Assembly: GCF_001983165.1 (NCBI RefSeq) | Contig: NZ_MNPU01000009.1 | Location: 95,534 to 159,533, forward strand | Length of the DNA stretch: 64,000 nucleotides | Reading direction: 5' to 3' | Source: Pseudomonas gessardii | GTDB lineage: Bacteria; Pseudomonadota; Gammaproteobacteria; Pseudomonadales; Pseudomonadaceae | Shown here: piece by piece, positions 8,718-17,615 of the stretch | Position numbering within the stretch: the stretch's first letter is position 1 | Layout of the letters: every line of letters begins with the position of its first letter | Position numbers and translations under genes: made by a program | Notes under the pieces: model-generated | Told to the model about the DNA's origin: nothing | Databases searched by the model: none | Seen by the model: the letters and a program-made list of their open reading frames with translations, nothing else

Positions 8718-9596
8718 ATGCGCCGCCTGCTCACCGGCTGTTTTGTCACACTGCTGCTGTTACTCAACACGCTGATCCTGATCGGCCCCCTGATGGTCTT
8801 CGCCCTGCTCAAGCTGGTGGCGCCCGGACGCTCACGCGATTACGCCTCCTGGGCCGTGATGTGGATTGCCGAGACCTGGGCCGAGCTCGACAAGCTGATC
8901 TTTGCCCTGTGCATCCCCACCCAATGGGATATTCGCGGCGACACCGGGTTGCGGGTCGATACCTCGTACCTGGTGATCAGCAACCATCAATCCTGGGTGG
9001 ATATCCCGGCGCTGATCCAGACCCTCAACCGGCGCACGCCGTTCTTCAAGTTCTTCCTGAAAAAGGAACTGATCTGGGTGCCGTTCCTGGGCCTGGCCTG
9101 GTGGGCCCTGGATTACCCGTTCATGAAGCGCTACAGCAAGGCATTCCTGGCCAGGCACCCGGAACTGGCGGGCCAGGACCTGAAGATCACCAAACAGGCC
9201 TGCGAGTTGTTCAAGCGCCAGCCGGTGACGGTGGTCAACTACCTGGAAGGCACACGCTTTACCGAGGCCAAGCGGGCCCAGCAGCAATCACCCTTCACCC
9301 ACCTGCTCAAGCCCAAGGCCGGTGGCGTGGCGTTTGTACTGGCAGCGATGGGCGAACAACTGGATGCGATCCTCGACGTGACCGTGGTGTATCCACAGGA
9401 GAAGACTCCAGGGTTCTGGGATTTGATCAGTGGCGCGGTGCCCCGGGTGATTGTCGATATCCGCACCCGCGAGCTGGATCCTGCATTGTGGCAGGGGGAT
9501 TACGAGAAGGACCCGGCGTTTCGCCAGAGCATCCAGAGCTGGGTCAACCAGCTCTGGATGGAGAAGGATGCGCGCATTGATGAGCTCATCCGCTGA
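8718..9596 (+). CDS. 1-acyl-sn-glycerol-3-phosphate acyltransferase-like (PlsC/YihG type)
   Basis: 292-residue membrane-bound acyltransferase. An N-terminal helix (about 5-34) is followed by the catalytic HX4D motif (NHQSWVD, His90 and Asp95), the acceptor-binding FLKKELIWVP segment near 120 and the EGTR motif near 185. The architecture matches the YihG/LCLAT-like branch. It acylates a lysophospholipid or related acceptor at the inner membrane. The start at 8718 is chosen over an upstream TTG in frame. Confidence 0.85.
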   Translation: MRRLLTGCFVTLLLLLNTLILIGPLMVFALLKLVAPGRSRDYASWAVMWIAETWAELDKLIFALCIPTQWDIRGDTGLRVDTSYLVISNHQSWVDIPALIQTLNRRTPFFKFFLKKELIWVPFLGLAWWALDYPFMKRYSKAFLARHPELAGQDLKITKQACELFKRQPVTVVNYLEGTRFTEAKRAQQQSPFTHLLKPKAGGVAFVLAAMGEQLDAILDVTVVYPQEKTPGFWDLISGAVPRVIVDIRTRELDPALWQGDYEKDPAFRQSIQSWVNQLWMEKDARIDELIR

Positions 9597-9635
9597 CTCG
9601 CCGCCGCCAGGGCCAGGCCTGGCGAGCTCACGTAC

Positions 9636-9884
9636 TTAAAACGAGATCGAAGCACTGTTGCCTGCGCTGAAACTGACATCGCCGACGCCAGCAGAGGCCT
9701 GCACACCGCCGGAGGCGCTACCCGTCTCGGCTTCAGGTTTTTTGCCGCCTGCCATTTCGGAATAAGTCATGAACTTCATACCGGTGGCCTTCTCAGCCTC
9801 CTCCTTGGTCATTTTGCTGTCGGCACCCTCGCGTTGCCAAAATGCTGGGTTTAAATTGCGCGATGATATTGTTGAATCGCTCAT
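9636..9884 (-). CDS. Small Ser/Gly-tailed protein, unknown
   Basis: 82 residues, starting at the ATG at 9884 behind a good GGAG 8 nt upstream. The first half is charged and helical (EEAEKATGMKFMTYSEM). The last 25 residues are only Ala, Gly, Ser, Val and a few others, and end in Phe. There is no signal peptide or membrane helix. I do not recognise the family. It is on the same strand as the DUF2780 gene but separated by 140 nt. Confidence 0.5.
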   Translation of the reverse strand: MSDSTISSRNLNPAFWQREGADSKMTKEEAEKATGMKFMTYSEMAGGKKPEAETGSASGGVQASAGVGDVSFSAGNSASISF

Positions 9885-10024
9885 TGAAAGATCTCCATAA
9901 AGGGAATAACACCCATCCTGGCGTGCCCTCACGGGAGCTGGAGAGCGCTGGGTTCCAGGCGGGTATTGATCAGTGGCTCGGACCAACCAATCAGTTCCCT
10001 GCCCCCCTCACACCCACGTATCTC

Positions 10025-10594
10025 TCAGCTCCCAGCCCCCCAGATGCCAGCAAGCTTGCCCAGTACAGAAGTGTTGGCCCCCTGCCCGCCCAAGTACTGC
10101 AGGATCACCGGGGCAAACTGGCCGATCATGCCGCTGTCCATGCCCAGGGCGCTGAAGGCGGTGTTCAGGTCGTTGGTGTCCTTGACGTTGCCCAGCACGC
10201 TGTCCAGGCCACTGGTCTTGCTGCCACCGTTCTGGCCGAGCAGGCCGCTCAGGGCGCCGAGGCTGCCTAATGCGTTGTTGCCCGACAGCTTGTCCAGGCC
10301 CGGTACGCTTTTGCCCAACTGCGAATAATCAGTGCTGCTGAGTTGGTTCTTGGCCAGGCCCAGCATCGCACCGGTACCGCCGATGGCCTGCTCGGGAGTG
10401 ACATTCAACTGCTTGGTCAGTGCCCCCAGCAAGCCGGCGGTTTGTGAGCTCGGCGCCGCGGCGGCGGCCTTGTTGGTGCCCTGGGCGCCGGAAACGGCGT
10501 TGGCCACATCGCCCAGGCTGAAACCTGCTGCAAATACCGGGCTGGCCGCCACGCTCAGGAGGCAGGACAGGGCAAAACCGCGTGAAATCTTCAT
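10025..10594 (-). CDS. DUF2780-type secreted protein
   Basis: 189 residues with a clear signal peptide (ISRGFALSCLLSVAASPVFAAG). The mature part is Gly/Ala/Leu/Ser rich with a helical core (LLGALTKQLNVTPEQAIGGTGAML, shown here only as a description of its start and end) matching the DUF2780 (VcgC/VcgE-like) pattern as I know it. Probably periplasmic; the function is unknown. The start at 10594 is chosen because GAGG lies 8 nt upstream and it opens exactly on the signal peptide. Confidence 0.75.
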   Translation of the reverse strand: MKISRGFALSCLLSVAASPVFAAGFSLGDVANAVSGAQGTNKAAAAAPSSQTAGLLGALTKQLNVTPEQAIGGTGAMLGLAKNQLSSTDYSQLGKSVPGLDKLSGNNALGSLGALSGLLGQNGGSKTSGLDSVLGNVKDTNDLNTAFSALGMDSGMIGQFAPVILQYLGGQGANTSVLGKLAGIWGAGS

Positions 10595-10776
10595 CGAGAT
10601 AACCTCGTAGGTGTAGGAGCTAAAGCAGCCGTTTGACTGAGCATCCAGCCGCTTGTTCCACGTCACAGATTTGTTCAGGAAAGCCCCGAAAGCCCACACC
10701 ATCAAACTGCCACTAGGAACCCATCGCCCGCCACAGGGTCAATCAACACACTACAAAACTTGTCAGGAAGAGCCTT

Positions 10777-11235
10777 ATGACTGCGTCCCAACCTCCAGTG
10801 ATCGAGCACAAGCCCTCATTCTGGACCCGCCCGCGCCTGTTCATCGGCGTCTGCGTGGTGGTGGTTGCCGGTATCGGCGGCGCGCTCTACACCCAGGACA
10901 GCGTCAAGTCCGCCGCGACCCTGGTCAGCACCACCCAACAACCGGCTGCGCAAATCATGGCGCACAAGGATTACCTGGAAGTCCAACCGATCGCCACCAC
11001 CGCCCCGCAACCGGACCGCAGCCTCGAACTGTGGGCCCTGCCGGCCGGCGGCACACCGGTGTCTTTGGGCCTGTTGCCGGAAGACGGCAAAGGCATCATC
11101 GGCCTCAACCCACGCCAGCAGGAAACCATCAGCCAGCCGGTAGAGTTGATGGTCAGCTCGGAAACCAAGGGTGGCTCGGTGAGCAAGCAGCCTACCGGCC
11201 CGACGGTGTATCAGGGCGCGCTGGCGATCCGCTAA
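10777..11235 (+). CDS. Single-pass protein with anti-sigma-K (RskA) C-terminal domain
   Basis: 152 residues: a short cytoplasmic tail (1-20), one membrane helix (about 21-41), then a periplasmic domain matching the RskA C-terminal pattern (LELWALPAGGTPVSLGLLP, then PTGPTVYQGALAI at the end). Full-length RskA has an N-terminal zinc-binding anti-sigma domain; none is present, and no sigma gene is adjacent. So it is either a degenerate or a specialised periplasmic partner. The start has AGGAAG upstream. Its last 34 codons are part of an exact 129-bp tandem duplication. Confidence 0.7.
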   Translation: MTASQPPVIEHKPSFWTRPRLFIGVCVVVVAGIGGALYTQDSVKSAATLVSTTQQPAAQIMAHKDYLEVQPIATTAPQPDRSLELWALPAGGTPVSLGLLPEDGKGIIGLNPRQQETISQPVELMVSSETKGGSVSKQPTGPTVYQGALAIR

Positions 11236-11392
11236 ACCTCAAACACCCTAAAACCAATGTGGGAGCCGGTAGAGTTGATGGTCAGCTCGGAAACCAAGGG
11301 TGGCTCGGTGAGCAAGCAGCCTACCGGCCCGACGGTGTATCAGGGCGCGCTGGCGATCCGCTAAACCTCAAACACCCTAAAACCAATGTGGG
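11135..11392 (+). repeat. Exact 129-bp tandem duplication
   Basis: Bases 11135-11263 and 11264-11392 are identical. Each unit holds the last 34 codons plus stop of the RskA-like gene and about 28 nt of downstream sequence ending in the start of a REP (AATGTGGGAG). The second copy has no start codon context and is presumably silent. Confidence 0.97.
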
Positions 11393-11508
11393 AGCTGGCT
11401 TGTGTGGGAGCTGGCTTGCCTGCGATAGCATCACCCCGGTCTAACTGAATAACCGAGGTGCCTGCATCGCGGGCAAGCCCGGCTCCCACACAAGCCAGCT
11501 CCCACATT
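11385..11508 (+). repeat. Nested REP pair (family A)
   Basis: A REPIN with doubled outer arms: TGTGGGAGCTGGCTT occurs twice in a row on the left and its complement twice on the right. It lies between the RskA-like gene and fdhA. Confidence 0.9.
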
Positions 11509-11526
11509 AGGTAGGTGTTGCCTGGA

Positions 11527-12726
11527 TTACGCCGCGCTGAACAGCTTGTGCGGGTCAATCACAAACTTCTTCGGCACACCGGCATCGAACTCGCCGTACC
11601 CACGCGGTGCATCATCCAGGCTGATCACCTGCACCCCCACGATCTCGGCGATATTGATGCGGTCCCACATGATCGCCTGCATCAACTGGCGGTTGTACTT
11701 CATCACCGGGGTCTGGCCGGTGTGGAAGCTGTGGGATTTGGCCCAACCCAGGCCAAAACGGATGCTCAGGCTGCCCATTTTCGCCGCCGCGTCCACTGCC
11801 CCTGGATCTTCGGTGACATACAGGCCGGGGATACCGATCTTGCCCGCCACGCGCACCACGCCCATCAATGAGTTGAGCACCGTGGCCGGGGCTTCGGCCT
11901 TGGCCCCTTCATGCCCATGCCCACGGGCTTCAAAGCCCACGGCATCGACGGCGCAGTCCACTTCCGGCTCGCCCAGCAGCGCGGCGATCTGCTCGTGCAG
12001 CGGCGTGTCCTGGGACAGGTCGGCGATTTCAAAGCCCTGGGCCTTGGCGTGGGCCAGGCGGATCGGGTTGACGTCGCCGATGATCACCACCGCCGCGCCC
12101 AGCAAACGCGCCGAAGCGGCCGCCGCCAGGCCCACGGGACCGGCGCCCGCAATGTACACAGTGCTGCCGGGGCCAACGCCGGCGGTAACGGCACCGTGAT
12201 AACCGGTGGGCAGGATGTCGGAAAGGCAGGTCAGGTCGCGGATTTTCTCCATGGCCTTGTCGCGATCCGGCAGTTTGAGCAGGTTGAAGTCGGCATACGG
12301 CACCAGCACATACTCGGCCTGGCCGCCGGTCCAATCGCCCATGTCCACATAGCCGTAGGCGCCACCGGCACGGGCCGGGTTGACGGTCAGGCACACGCCG
12401 GTGTGTTGCTCCTTGCACGAGCGGCAGCGGCCACAGGCAACGTTGAAGGGCACCGACACCAGGTCGCCGAGCTTGAGGTTCTCGACGTCGCTGCCCTTCT
12501 CGATCACCTCGCCGGTGATTTCGTGACCGAGCACCAGGCCGGTCTGGGCAGTGGTGCGGCCGCGTACCATATGTTGGTCGGAGCCGCAGATATTGGTGGA
12601 GACCACGCGCAGGATGACGCCGTGCTCAATCTTCCTGCCACGGGGGTCCTGCATTTTGGGATAGTCGATTTTCTGTACTTCGACCTGACCGTTGCCGAGA
12701 TACACGACACCACGATTACCAGACAT
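11527..12726 (-). CDS. fdhA: Glutathione-independent formaldehyde dehydrogenase
   Basis: 399-residue zinc-dependent medium-chain dehydrogenase of the P. putida FdhA type that oxidises formaldehyde to formate with tightly bound NAD. Visible: catalytic zinc region NICGSDQH near residue 48, GHEITG near 68, the structural-zinc cysteine cluster CGRCRSCKEQHTGVC near 100, and a Rossmann GAGPVGLAAA near 180. It disposes of the methyl groups released from betaine, dimethylglycine and sarcosine. Last gene of the glyA-soxBDAG-purU-fdhA set. Confidence 0.95.
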   Translation of the reverse strand: MSGNRGVVYLGNGQVEVQKIDYPKMQDPRGRKIEHGVILRVVSTNICGSDQHMVRGRTTAQTGLVLGHEITGEVIEKGSDVENLKLGDLVSVPFNVACGRCRSCKEQHTGVCLTVNPARAGGAYGYVDMGDWTGGQAEYVLVPYADFNLLKLPDRDKAMEKIRDLTCLSDILPTGYHGAVTAGVGPGSTVYIAGAGPVGLAAAASARLLGAAVVIIGDVNPIRLAHAKAQGFEIADLSQDTPLHEQIAALLGEPEVDCAVDAVGFEARGHGHEGAKAEAPATVLNSLMGVVRVAGKIGIPGLYVTEDPGAVDAAAKMGSLSIRFGLGWAKSHSFHTGQTPVMKYNRQLMQAIMWDRINIAEIVGVQVISLDDAPRGYGEFDAGVPKKFVIDPHKLFSAA

Positions 12727-12834
12727 GCTTTCACCTCGCTGTTGTTTTTATGGAACTGCGGTGCCCCTTTGGGTGGGCAGCGCGTTTAAGTGCTCGGGTT
12801 ACAGATGCTGTTTTTGCGTTGTTAGTAAGGGCCT

Positions 12835-12898
12835 CATCGCGGGCAAGCCCGCTCCCACATTCACACATCACCCTGTGGGAGCTGGCTTGCCTGCGATG
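12835..12898 (+). repeat. REP pair (family A) between purU and fdhA
   Basis: CATCGCGGGCAAGCCCGCTCCCAC followed within 15 nt by its inverted partner (GTGGGAGCTGGCTTGCCTGCGAT), described here by first and last bases of each arm at 12835-12859 and 12874-12898. Confidence 0.88.
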
Positions 12899-12905
12899 GC
12901 GTCAG

Positions 12906-13763
12906 TCAGAGCACCACCGTTCTATTGGCGTTCAAAAACACCCGCCGCTCAATGTGATACCCCACCGCACGCGCCAAGGTCAGGCCTTCGATATCCCGCC
13001 CCTTGGCAATCAAATCCTCTGGGTAATGACTGTGGTCCACCACCTCCACGCCCTGGGCGATGATCGGGCCTTCGTCCAGGTCGTTGTTGATGTAGTGCGC
13101 GGTGGCGCCGACCAACTTCACCCCCTTGTTGTACGCCTGGTGATACGGCTTGGCGCCCTTGAACCCCGGCAGCAACGAGTGATGGATATTGATCGCCTTG
13201 CCGTCGAGCTTGCGGCACAGCTCCGGCGACAGCACTTGCATATAGCGCGCAAGGATCACCAGCTCGGCACCCGCCTCTTCAATCACTTGCCACACCTGGC
13301 GCTCCTGGGACGGTTTGTCGTTGGGGTCGAGGGGGAAATGGTAGTAGGGAATCTGGTGCCAGTCGGCCAAGGGCTTGAGATCGGGGTGGTTGGACACCAC
13401 TGCGACCACGTCCATCGACAGTTGGCCGATGCGCTGGCGGTACAGCAGGTCGTTGAGGCAGTGATCGGCCTTGGACACCATGATCACCACTTTTGGCCGG
13501 TAGTTCGGCGCCGTCAGCTCGAAAATCATGCCAAAGGCCTCGCCACGGGTGGCCAGGCCATCGCGAAAGCCTTGCTCGTCGAAGCCGTCGGGTTGGCGGA
13601 ATTCCACACGGATAAAAAAGCGCCCCGAGAGGCGGTCATCGAACGAGTGGTGCTCGGTGACGTAGCAGCCCTGCTCGAACAGATAGCGGGTGACCGCGTC
13701 CACCGTGCCGAGCACGCTGGGACAGTCGGCGGTCAAAATCCATGTATCGGGTGCGCGGCTCAT
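12906..13763 (-). CDS. purU: Formyltetrahydrofolate deformylase
   Basis: 285 residues: an N-terminal ACT domain (WILTADCPSVLGTVDAVTRYL) then a formyltransferase-fold hydrolase domain (from about 90) with the NIHHSLLPGFKGAKPY signature near 205 and catalytic Asn/His/Asp. It hydrolyses 10-formyl-THF to formate and THF, here recycling the one-carbon pool loaded during sarcosine oxidation. The start at 13763 is chosen over 13790 because AGGAG is upstream. A second purU copy usually exists elsewhere in Pseudomonas; this one belongs to the sarcosine cluster. Confidence 0.94.
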   Translation of the reverse strand: MSRAPDTWILTADCPSVLGTVDAVTRYLFEQGCYVTEHHSFDDRLSGRFFIRVEFRQPDGFDEQGFRDGLATRGEAFGMIFELTAPNYRPKVVIMVSKADHCLNDLLYRQRIGQLSMDVVAVVSNHPDLKPLADWHQIPYYHFPLDPNDKPSQERQVWQVIEEAGAELVILARYMQVLSPELCRKLDGKAINIHHSLLPGFKGAKPYHQAYNKGVKLVGATAHYINNDLDEGPIIAQGVEVVDHSHYPEDLIAKGRDIEGLTLARAVGYHIERRVFLNANRTVVL

Positions 13764-13778
13764 TCTAGGTAACTCCTT

Positions 13779-13832
13779 GATCGTTCCCACGCTCTGCGTG
13801 GGAATGCCGCCATGGACGCTCTGCGTCCGTCA
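13779..13832 (+). repeat. REP (family B, GATCGTTCCCACGCTCTGCGTGGGAA type), single
   Basis: One palindrome (TTCCCACGCTCTGCGTGGGAA) plus the GGACGCTCTGCGTCC partner, between soxG and purU. It is only half of the usual REPIN. Confidence 0.88.
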
Positions 13833-14465
13833 TCAGGCTTGGACATTCAGGCCATACTCGGCCGAGGCATCCTGCAACCACAACCACCAGTAGTCCGAGA
13901 AGCTGCGGCGAATCACCAGTTCCCAGGTGTCTTGCGCGGTATGACGGATCACCAGCTGCGACTTGGCGAACACCGTGCCCACCGCCTTGCCCACCGGGAA
14001 GTTGTCGGGGTGCACGTCGTAGCTGGTGGACTTCATCAGCACGTCACGCACGTTCGGGCCGCTGAGTTCGAGGATCTGCTGGCCGCCACTGACGTTGACG
14101 ACCTGGATGTGCAGATCGCCCAGGGCTGCGCGCAGGTTTTGCTCGGCGGCAAATTCTTCACCGCTGGGCACCACCAGCAGCCACTCATCCGGGCCAAGCC
14201 ATTGCAGGCTGGTTTCGCCTTTGACGATGACTTGCAACGCGCCGGGCAATTCGATACCCAGGGCCTTGTGCACGCCGGCGGCGAAAGCTGCGTCATGGCC
14301 ATCGCCACGAATGGTCAGGTGGCCCAGCAGTTTCTTTTCACGCACGGTCACACCGGCGTTCTTGCGCCCCTTGCCAACCAGGCTGGCAAGGTCGGCATGG
14401 TGCAGCGACGACTCGGCCTTGGCGCCGGTGGTGGGGCGTTGTTGGTAAACATTGGCTGCGGTCAT
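13833..14465 (-). CDS. soxG: Sarcosine oxidase gamma subunit
   Basis: 210-residue SoxG family subunit of heterotetrameric sarcosine oxidase. It resembles a short GcvT-like fold (GPDEWLLVVP near residue 95, LELSGPNVRDVLMK near 140). It assembles with SoxB, SoxA and SoxD in the cytoplasm. The ATG at 14465 with AGGTG upstream is the natural start; the longer open frame runs into a REPIN and is not coding. A REPIN separates it from soxA. Confidence 0.93.
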   Translation of the reverse strand: MTAANVYQQRPTTGAKAESSLHHADLASLVGKGRKNAGVTVREKKLLGHLTIRGDGHDAAFAAGVHKALGIELPGALQVIVKGETSLQWLGPDEWLLVVPSGEEFAAEQNLRAALGDLHIQVVNVSGGQQILELSGPNVRDVLMKSTSYDVHPDNFPVGKAVGTVFAKSQLVIRHTAQDTWELVIRRSFSDYWWLWLQDASAEYGLNVQA

Positions 14466-14485
14466 AAAGCACCTGTGTTGAATTT

Positions 14486-14592
14486 GATCGTTCCCACGCT
14501 CTGCGTGGGAATGCCGCCATGGACGCTCTGCGTCCGCTCTTGGGGCGCAGAGCGCCCCGGGATGCATACCCACGCGGAGCGTGGGAATGATC
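14486..14592 (+). repeat. REPIN (family B) between soxA and soxG
   Basis: Two inverted GATCGTTCCCACGC...GCGTGGGAATGATC arms flank a GC-rich loop with a second palindrome (TTGGGGCGCAGAGCGCCCCGG). Confidence 0.88.
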
Positions 14593-14597
14593 AGGTG

Positions 14598-17500
14598 TCA
14601 GATGTTCTGCCGTTCGCCTTTCGGGTCAAAGAACACCGAAGACACAATCTCGGCCTCGATCACGCTGCCATCGGCCTGGGGCGAGAACACCCGCTCGCCC
14701 ATACGCTTCAAGCCGCCCTTGACCACCGCCATCGCAAACGAATAGCCGAGGGAGTTGTGGGCATAGCTGGAAGTGACATGACCGACCATCTTCATCGGAA
14801 TGCTCTGCTTCGGATCAAGCACCAGTTGCGCGCCCTCTGGCAGCCACACCTTCGGATCAATCGGCTTCAAGCCCACCAGTTGCTTGCGCTCTTCACGCAC
14901 GCAATCCTCGCGATTCATCCCACGCCAGCCGATCCACGAAAACGGTTTGGTACGGCCTACACACCAGCCCATGTTCAGGTCATCCGGGGTCATCGAACCA
15001 TCGGTGTCTTGCCCGACGATGATGAAGCCCTTCTCGGCCCGCAGCACGTGCATGGTCTCGGTGCCATACGGGGTCAGGTTGTACTGTTTGCCGGCCTCGA
15101 CGATCTGCTCCAGCACGCCCATGGCGTAGTCGGCCTGCACGTTGACTTCATACGACAGCTCACCGGTAAACGAGATACGGAACACCCGCGCCGGCACGCC
15201 GCCCACCAAGCCTTCTTTCCAGGTCATGAACGGGAAGCCGTCCTTGTCCAGATCGATGTCGGTGACTTCGCTCAACAGTTTGCGGCTGTTGGGCCCGGAC
15301 AAGGTCATAGTCGCCCAGTGGTCGGTGACCGAGGTGAAGTACACCTTGAGGTCCGGCCATTCGGTCTGCTGGTAGATTTCCAGCCACTGCAACACCCGCG
15401 CCGCGCCGCCAGTGGTGGTGGTCATCAGGAAGTGGTTGTCGGCCAGGCAGGCGGTCACGCCGTCGTCGAAGACCATGCCGTCTTCCTTGCACATCAGGCC
15501 GTAGCGCGCCTTGCCCACGTCGAGCTTGGTCCAGGCGTTGCTGTAGATGCGGTTGAGGAACTCGCGGGCATCCGGGCCCTGGATATCGATCTTGCCCAGG
15601 GTCGAGGCGTCCAGCAGGCCGACGCTGTCGCGCACGGCCAGGCATTCGCGCTTGACTGCCGCGTGCAGGTCTTCACCGTTGCGCGGGAAGTACCACGGGC
15701 GTTTCCACTGGCCGACATCCTCGAACTCGGCGCCGTTTTTCACGTGCCAGGCGTGCAGCGCGGTGTAGCGCACCGGCTCGAAGATATGCCCACAGTGCCG
15801 GCCTGCCACGGCGCCAAAAGTCACTGGTGTGTAGTTGGGGCGGAACATGGTGGTGCCCATCTGCGGGATGCTCACGTTCAGCGAGCGCGCGGCAATCGCC
15901 AGGCCGTTGACGTTACCCAGCTTGCCCTGGTCGGTGCCGAAGCCCAGCGCGGTGTAGCGCTTGACGTGTTCCACCGACTCGAAGCCCTCGCGGGTCGCCA
16001 GTTCGATGGCGGCGGCGGTGACGTCGTTCTGCAAGTCGACAAATTGCTTGGGCGCCCGGGCAGTGGCTTTCTCGTGGGGCACCTGGAACAGCGCCAGGGT
16101 CGGCTCTTCCAGGCGCGTCAGGGCCTTGGGCAGCGTGCCTTCCACCGGGGCAAACCCGGCTTCGCTGGCGGCGCGCACGCCACCTTCAAAACCATCGGCC
16201 AGGGAATCACCCAGGCCGTAGACACCGTTGATACCGCCCACACACACGCGTTTCTGCGGTGCCTCGCCCGGTACAAACCCGAGGATATCTTCACGCCAGG
16301 TCGGCTTGCCGCCCAGGTGCGAAGCCAAGTGCACCACCGGGCTGTAGCCACCGGAGCTGGCCACCAGGTCGCAGTCCAGCCACTCGCCAGGGCTGGTGAC
16401 TGTGTGGGCTTTGACGTCGATGGCCGCCACGCGGGCGCCAGTGACGTGCTTGCTGCCACGGGCTTCGATCACGGCGCTGCCGGTAAGGATGCGAATGCCT
16501 TTGGCGCGGGCCTCTTCCACCAGCGCACCGCGTGGGTTGTGGCGTGCATCGGCCACCGCGACCACGCTAAGGCCGGCGTCAAACCAGTCCAGCGCCACAC
16601 GGTAGGCGTGATCGTTGTTGGTCGACAGCAGCAGTTTTTTACCCGGCGCCACGCCATAACGGCGCACATAGGTCGAGACCGCACCCGCGAGCATATTGCC
16701 CGGCACATCGTTATTGCCGTACACCAGCGGACGCTCGCAGGCGCCGGTCGCCAGCACCACACGCTTGGCACGCACCCGGTGGATACGCTGGCGCACCACG
16801 CCAATCGGCGCACGGTCGCCGAGGTGGTCGGTGAGGCGCTCGTGGAGGGTCAGGAAGTTATGGTCGTGATAGCCATTGACAGTGGCGCGAGGCAGCAACA
16901 CCACGTCCGGCAGGGCCTTGAGCTCAGCGACCACGCTGGCGACCCACTCGGCCGCCGGCTTGCCGTCGAGGCTTTCGCGCGAGTCGAGCAGCGACCCGCC
17001 GAATTCTTCCTGCTCATCGGCGATGATCACCCGCGCCCCAGTGCGCGCAGCGGCCAGCGCCGCCGCCAGGCCCGCAGGCCCGGCGCCGACGATCAGCACA
17101 TCGCAATGGCGGTTCATGTAGTCATAGGTGTCCGGGTCGTTCTCGGTCGGCGAGCGGCCCAGCCCGGCGGCCTTGCGGATGTACTTTTCGTAGGTCATCC
17201 AGAACGATTGCGGGTACATGAAGGTTTTGTAGTAGAAACCCGGCGGCATCAGCTTGCCGCCGACCTTGCCGAGGATGCCCATCATGTCGTTGTTCACGCT
17301 TGGCCAGCCGTTGGTGCTGGTGGCGACCAGGCCCTGGTACAGCGCCTGTTGCGTGGCGCGCACGTTGGGGATCTGCGTGGCTTCGGTGGCACCGATCTGC
17401 AGCACCGCGTTCGGCTCTTCGGCGCCGGCGGCGAAGATGCCGCGCGGGCGCGAATACTTGAAGCTGCGGCCGATGATATCCACGCCATTGGCCAGCAGGG

Positions 17501-17615
17501 CAGCGGCCAGGGTGTCGCCTTCAAAGCCTTTGTAGCTCTGGCCGTTGAAGGTAAACGTCAGGGCTTTATTACGGTCGATGCGGCCACCGTTGGACAGGCG
17601 ATTGATCTGGCTCAT
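14598..17615 (-). CDS. soxA: Sarcosine oxidase alpha subunit
   Basis: 1005 residues, the full family length. Domains in order: N-terminal ferredoxin-like domain (about 15-100), FAD/NAD-binding region (DVLIVGAGPAGLAAALAAAR near 170), and a C-terminal GcvT-like THF-binding domain (about 600-1000; LLDASTLGKIDIQGPDAREFL). It binds NAD and THF; the sarcosine methyl group becomes 5,10-methylene-THF or, without THF, formaldehyde. Its ATG overlaps the soxD stop by 4 nt (ATGA). Confidence 0.96.
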   Translation of the reverse strand: MSQINRLSNGGRIDRNKALTFTFNGQSYKGFEGDTLAAALLANGVDIIGRSFKYSRPRGIFAAGAEEPNAVLQIGATEATQIPNVRATQQALYQGLVATSTNGWPSVNNDMMGILGKVGGKLMPPGFYYKTFMYPQSFWMTYEKYIRKAAGLGRSPTENDPDTYDYMNRHCDVLIVGAGPAGLAAALAAARTGARVIIADEQEEFGGSLLDSRESLDGKPAAEWVASVVAELKALPDVVLLPRATVNGYHDHNFLTLHERLTDHLGDRAPIGVVRQRIHRVRAKRVVLATGACERPLVYGNNDVPGNMLAGAVSTYVRRYGVAPGKKLLLSTNNDHAYRVALDWFDAGLSVVAVADARHNPRGALVEEARAKGIRILTGSAVIEARGSKHVTGARVAAIDVKAHTVTSPGEWLDCDLVASSGGYSPVVHLASHLGGKPTWREDILGFVPGEAPQKRVCVGGINGVYGLGDSLADGFEGGVRAASEAGFAPVEGTLPKALTRLEEPTLALFQVPHEKATARAPKQFVDLQNDVTAAAIELATREGFESVEHVKRYTALGFGTDQGKLGNVNGLAIAARSLNVSIPQMGTTMFRPNYTPVTFGAVAGRHCGHIFEPVRYTALHAWHVKNGAEFEDVGQWKRPWYFPRNGEDLHAAVKRECLAVRDSVGLLDASTLGKIDIQGPDAREFLNRIYSNAWTKLDVGKARYGLMCKEDGMVFDDGVTACLADNHFLMTTTTGGAARVLQWLEIYQQTEWPDLKVYFTSVTDHWATMTLSGPNSRKLLSEVTDIDLDKDGFPFMTWKEGLVGGVPARVFRISFTGELSYEVNVQADYAMGVLEQIVEAGKQYNLTPYGTETMHVLRAEKGFIIVGQDTDGSMTPDDLNMGWCVGRTKPFSWIGWRGMNREDCVREERKQLVGLKPIDPKVWLPEGAQLVLDPKQSIPMKMVGHVTSSYAHNSLGYSFAMAVVKGGLKRMGERVFSPQADGSVIEAEIVSSVFFDPKGERQNI

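Noticed and set aside
11264..11392. Second short gene after the RskA-like gene
   Set aside because: It is the second copy of the 129-bp duplication and has no start codon or ribosome site of its own.
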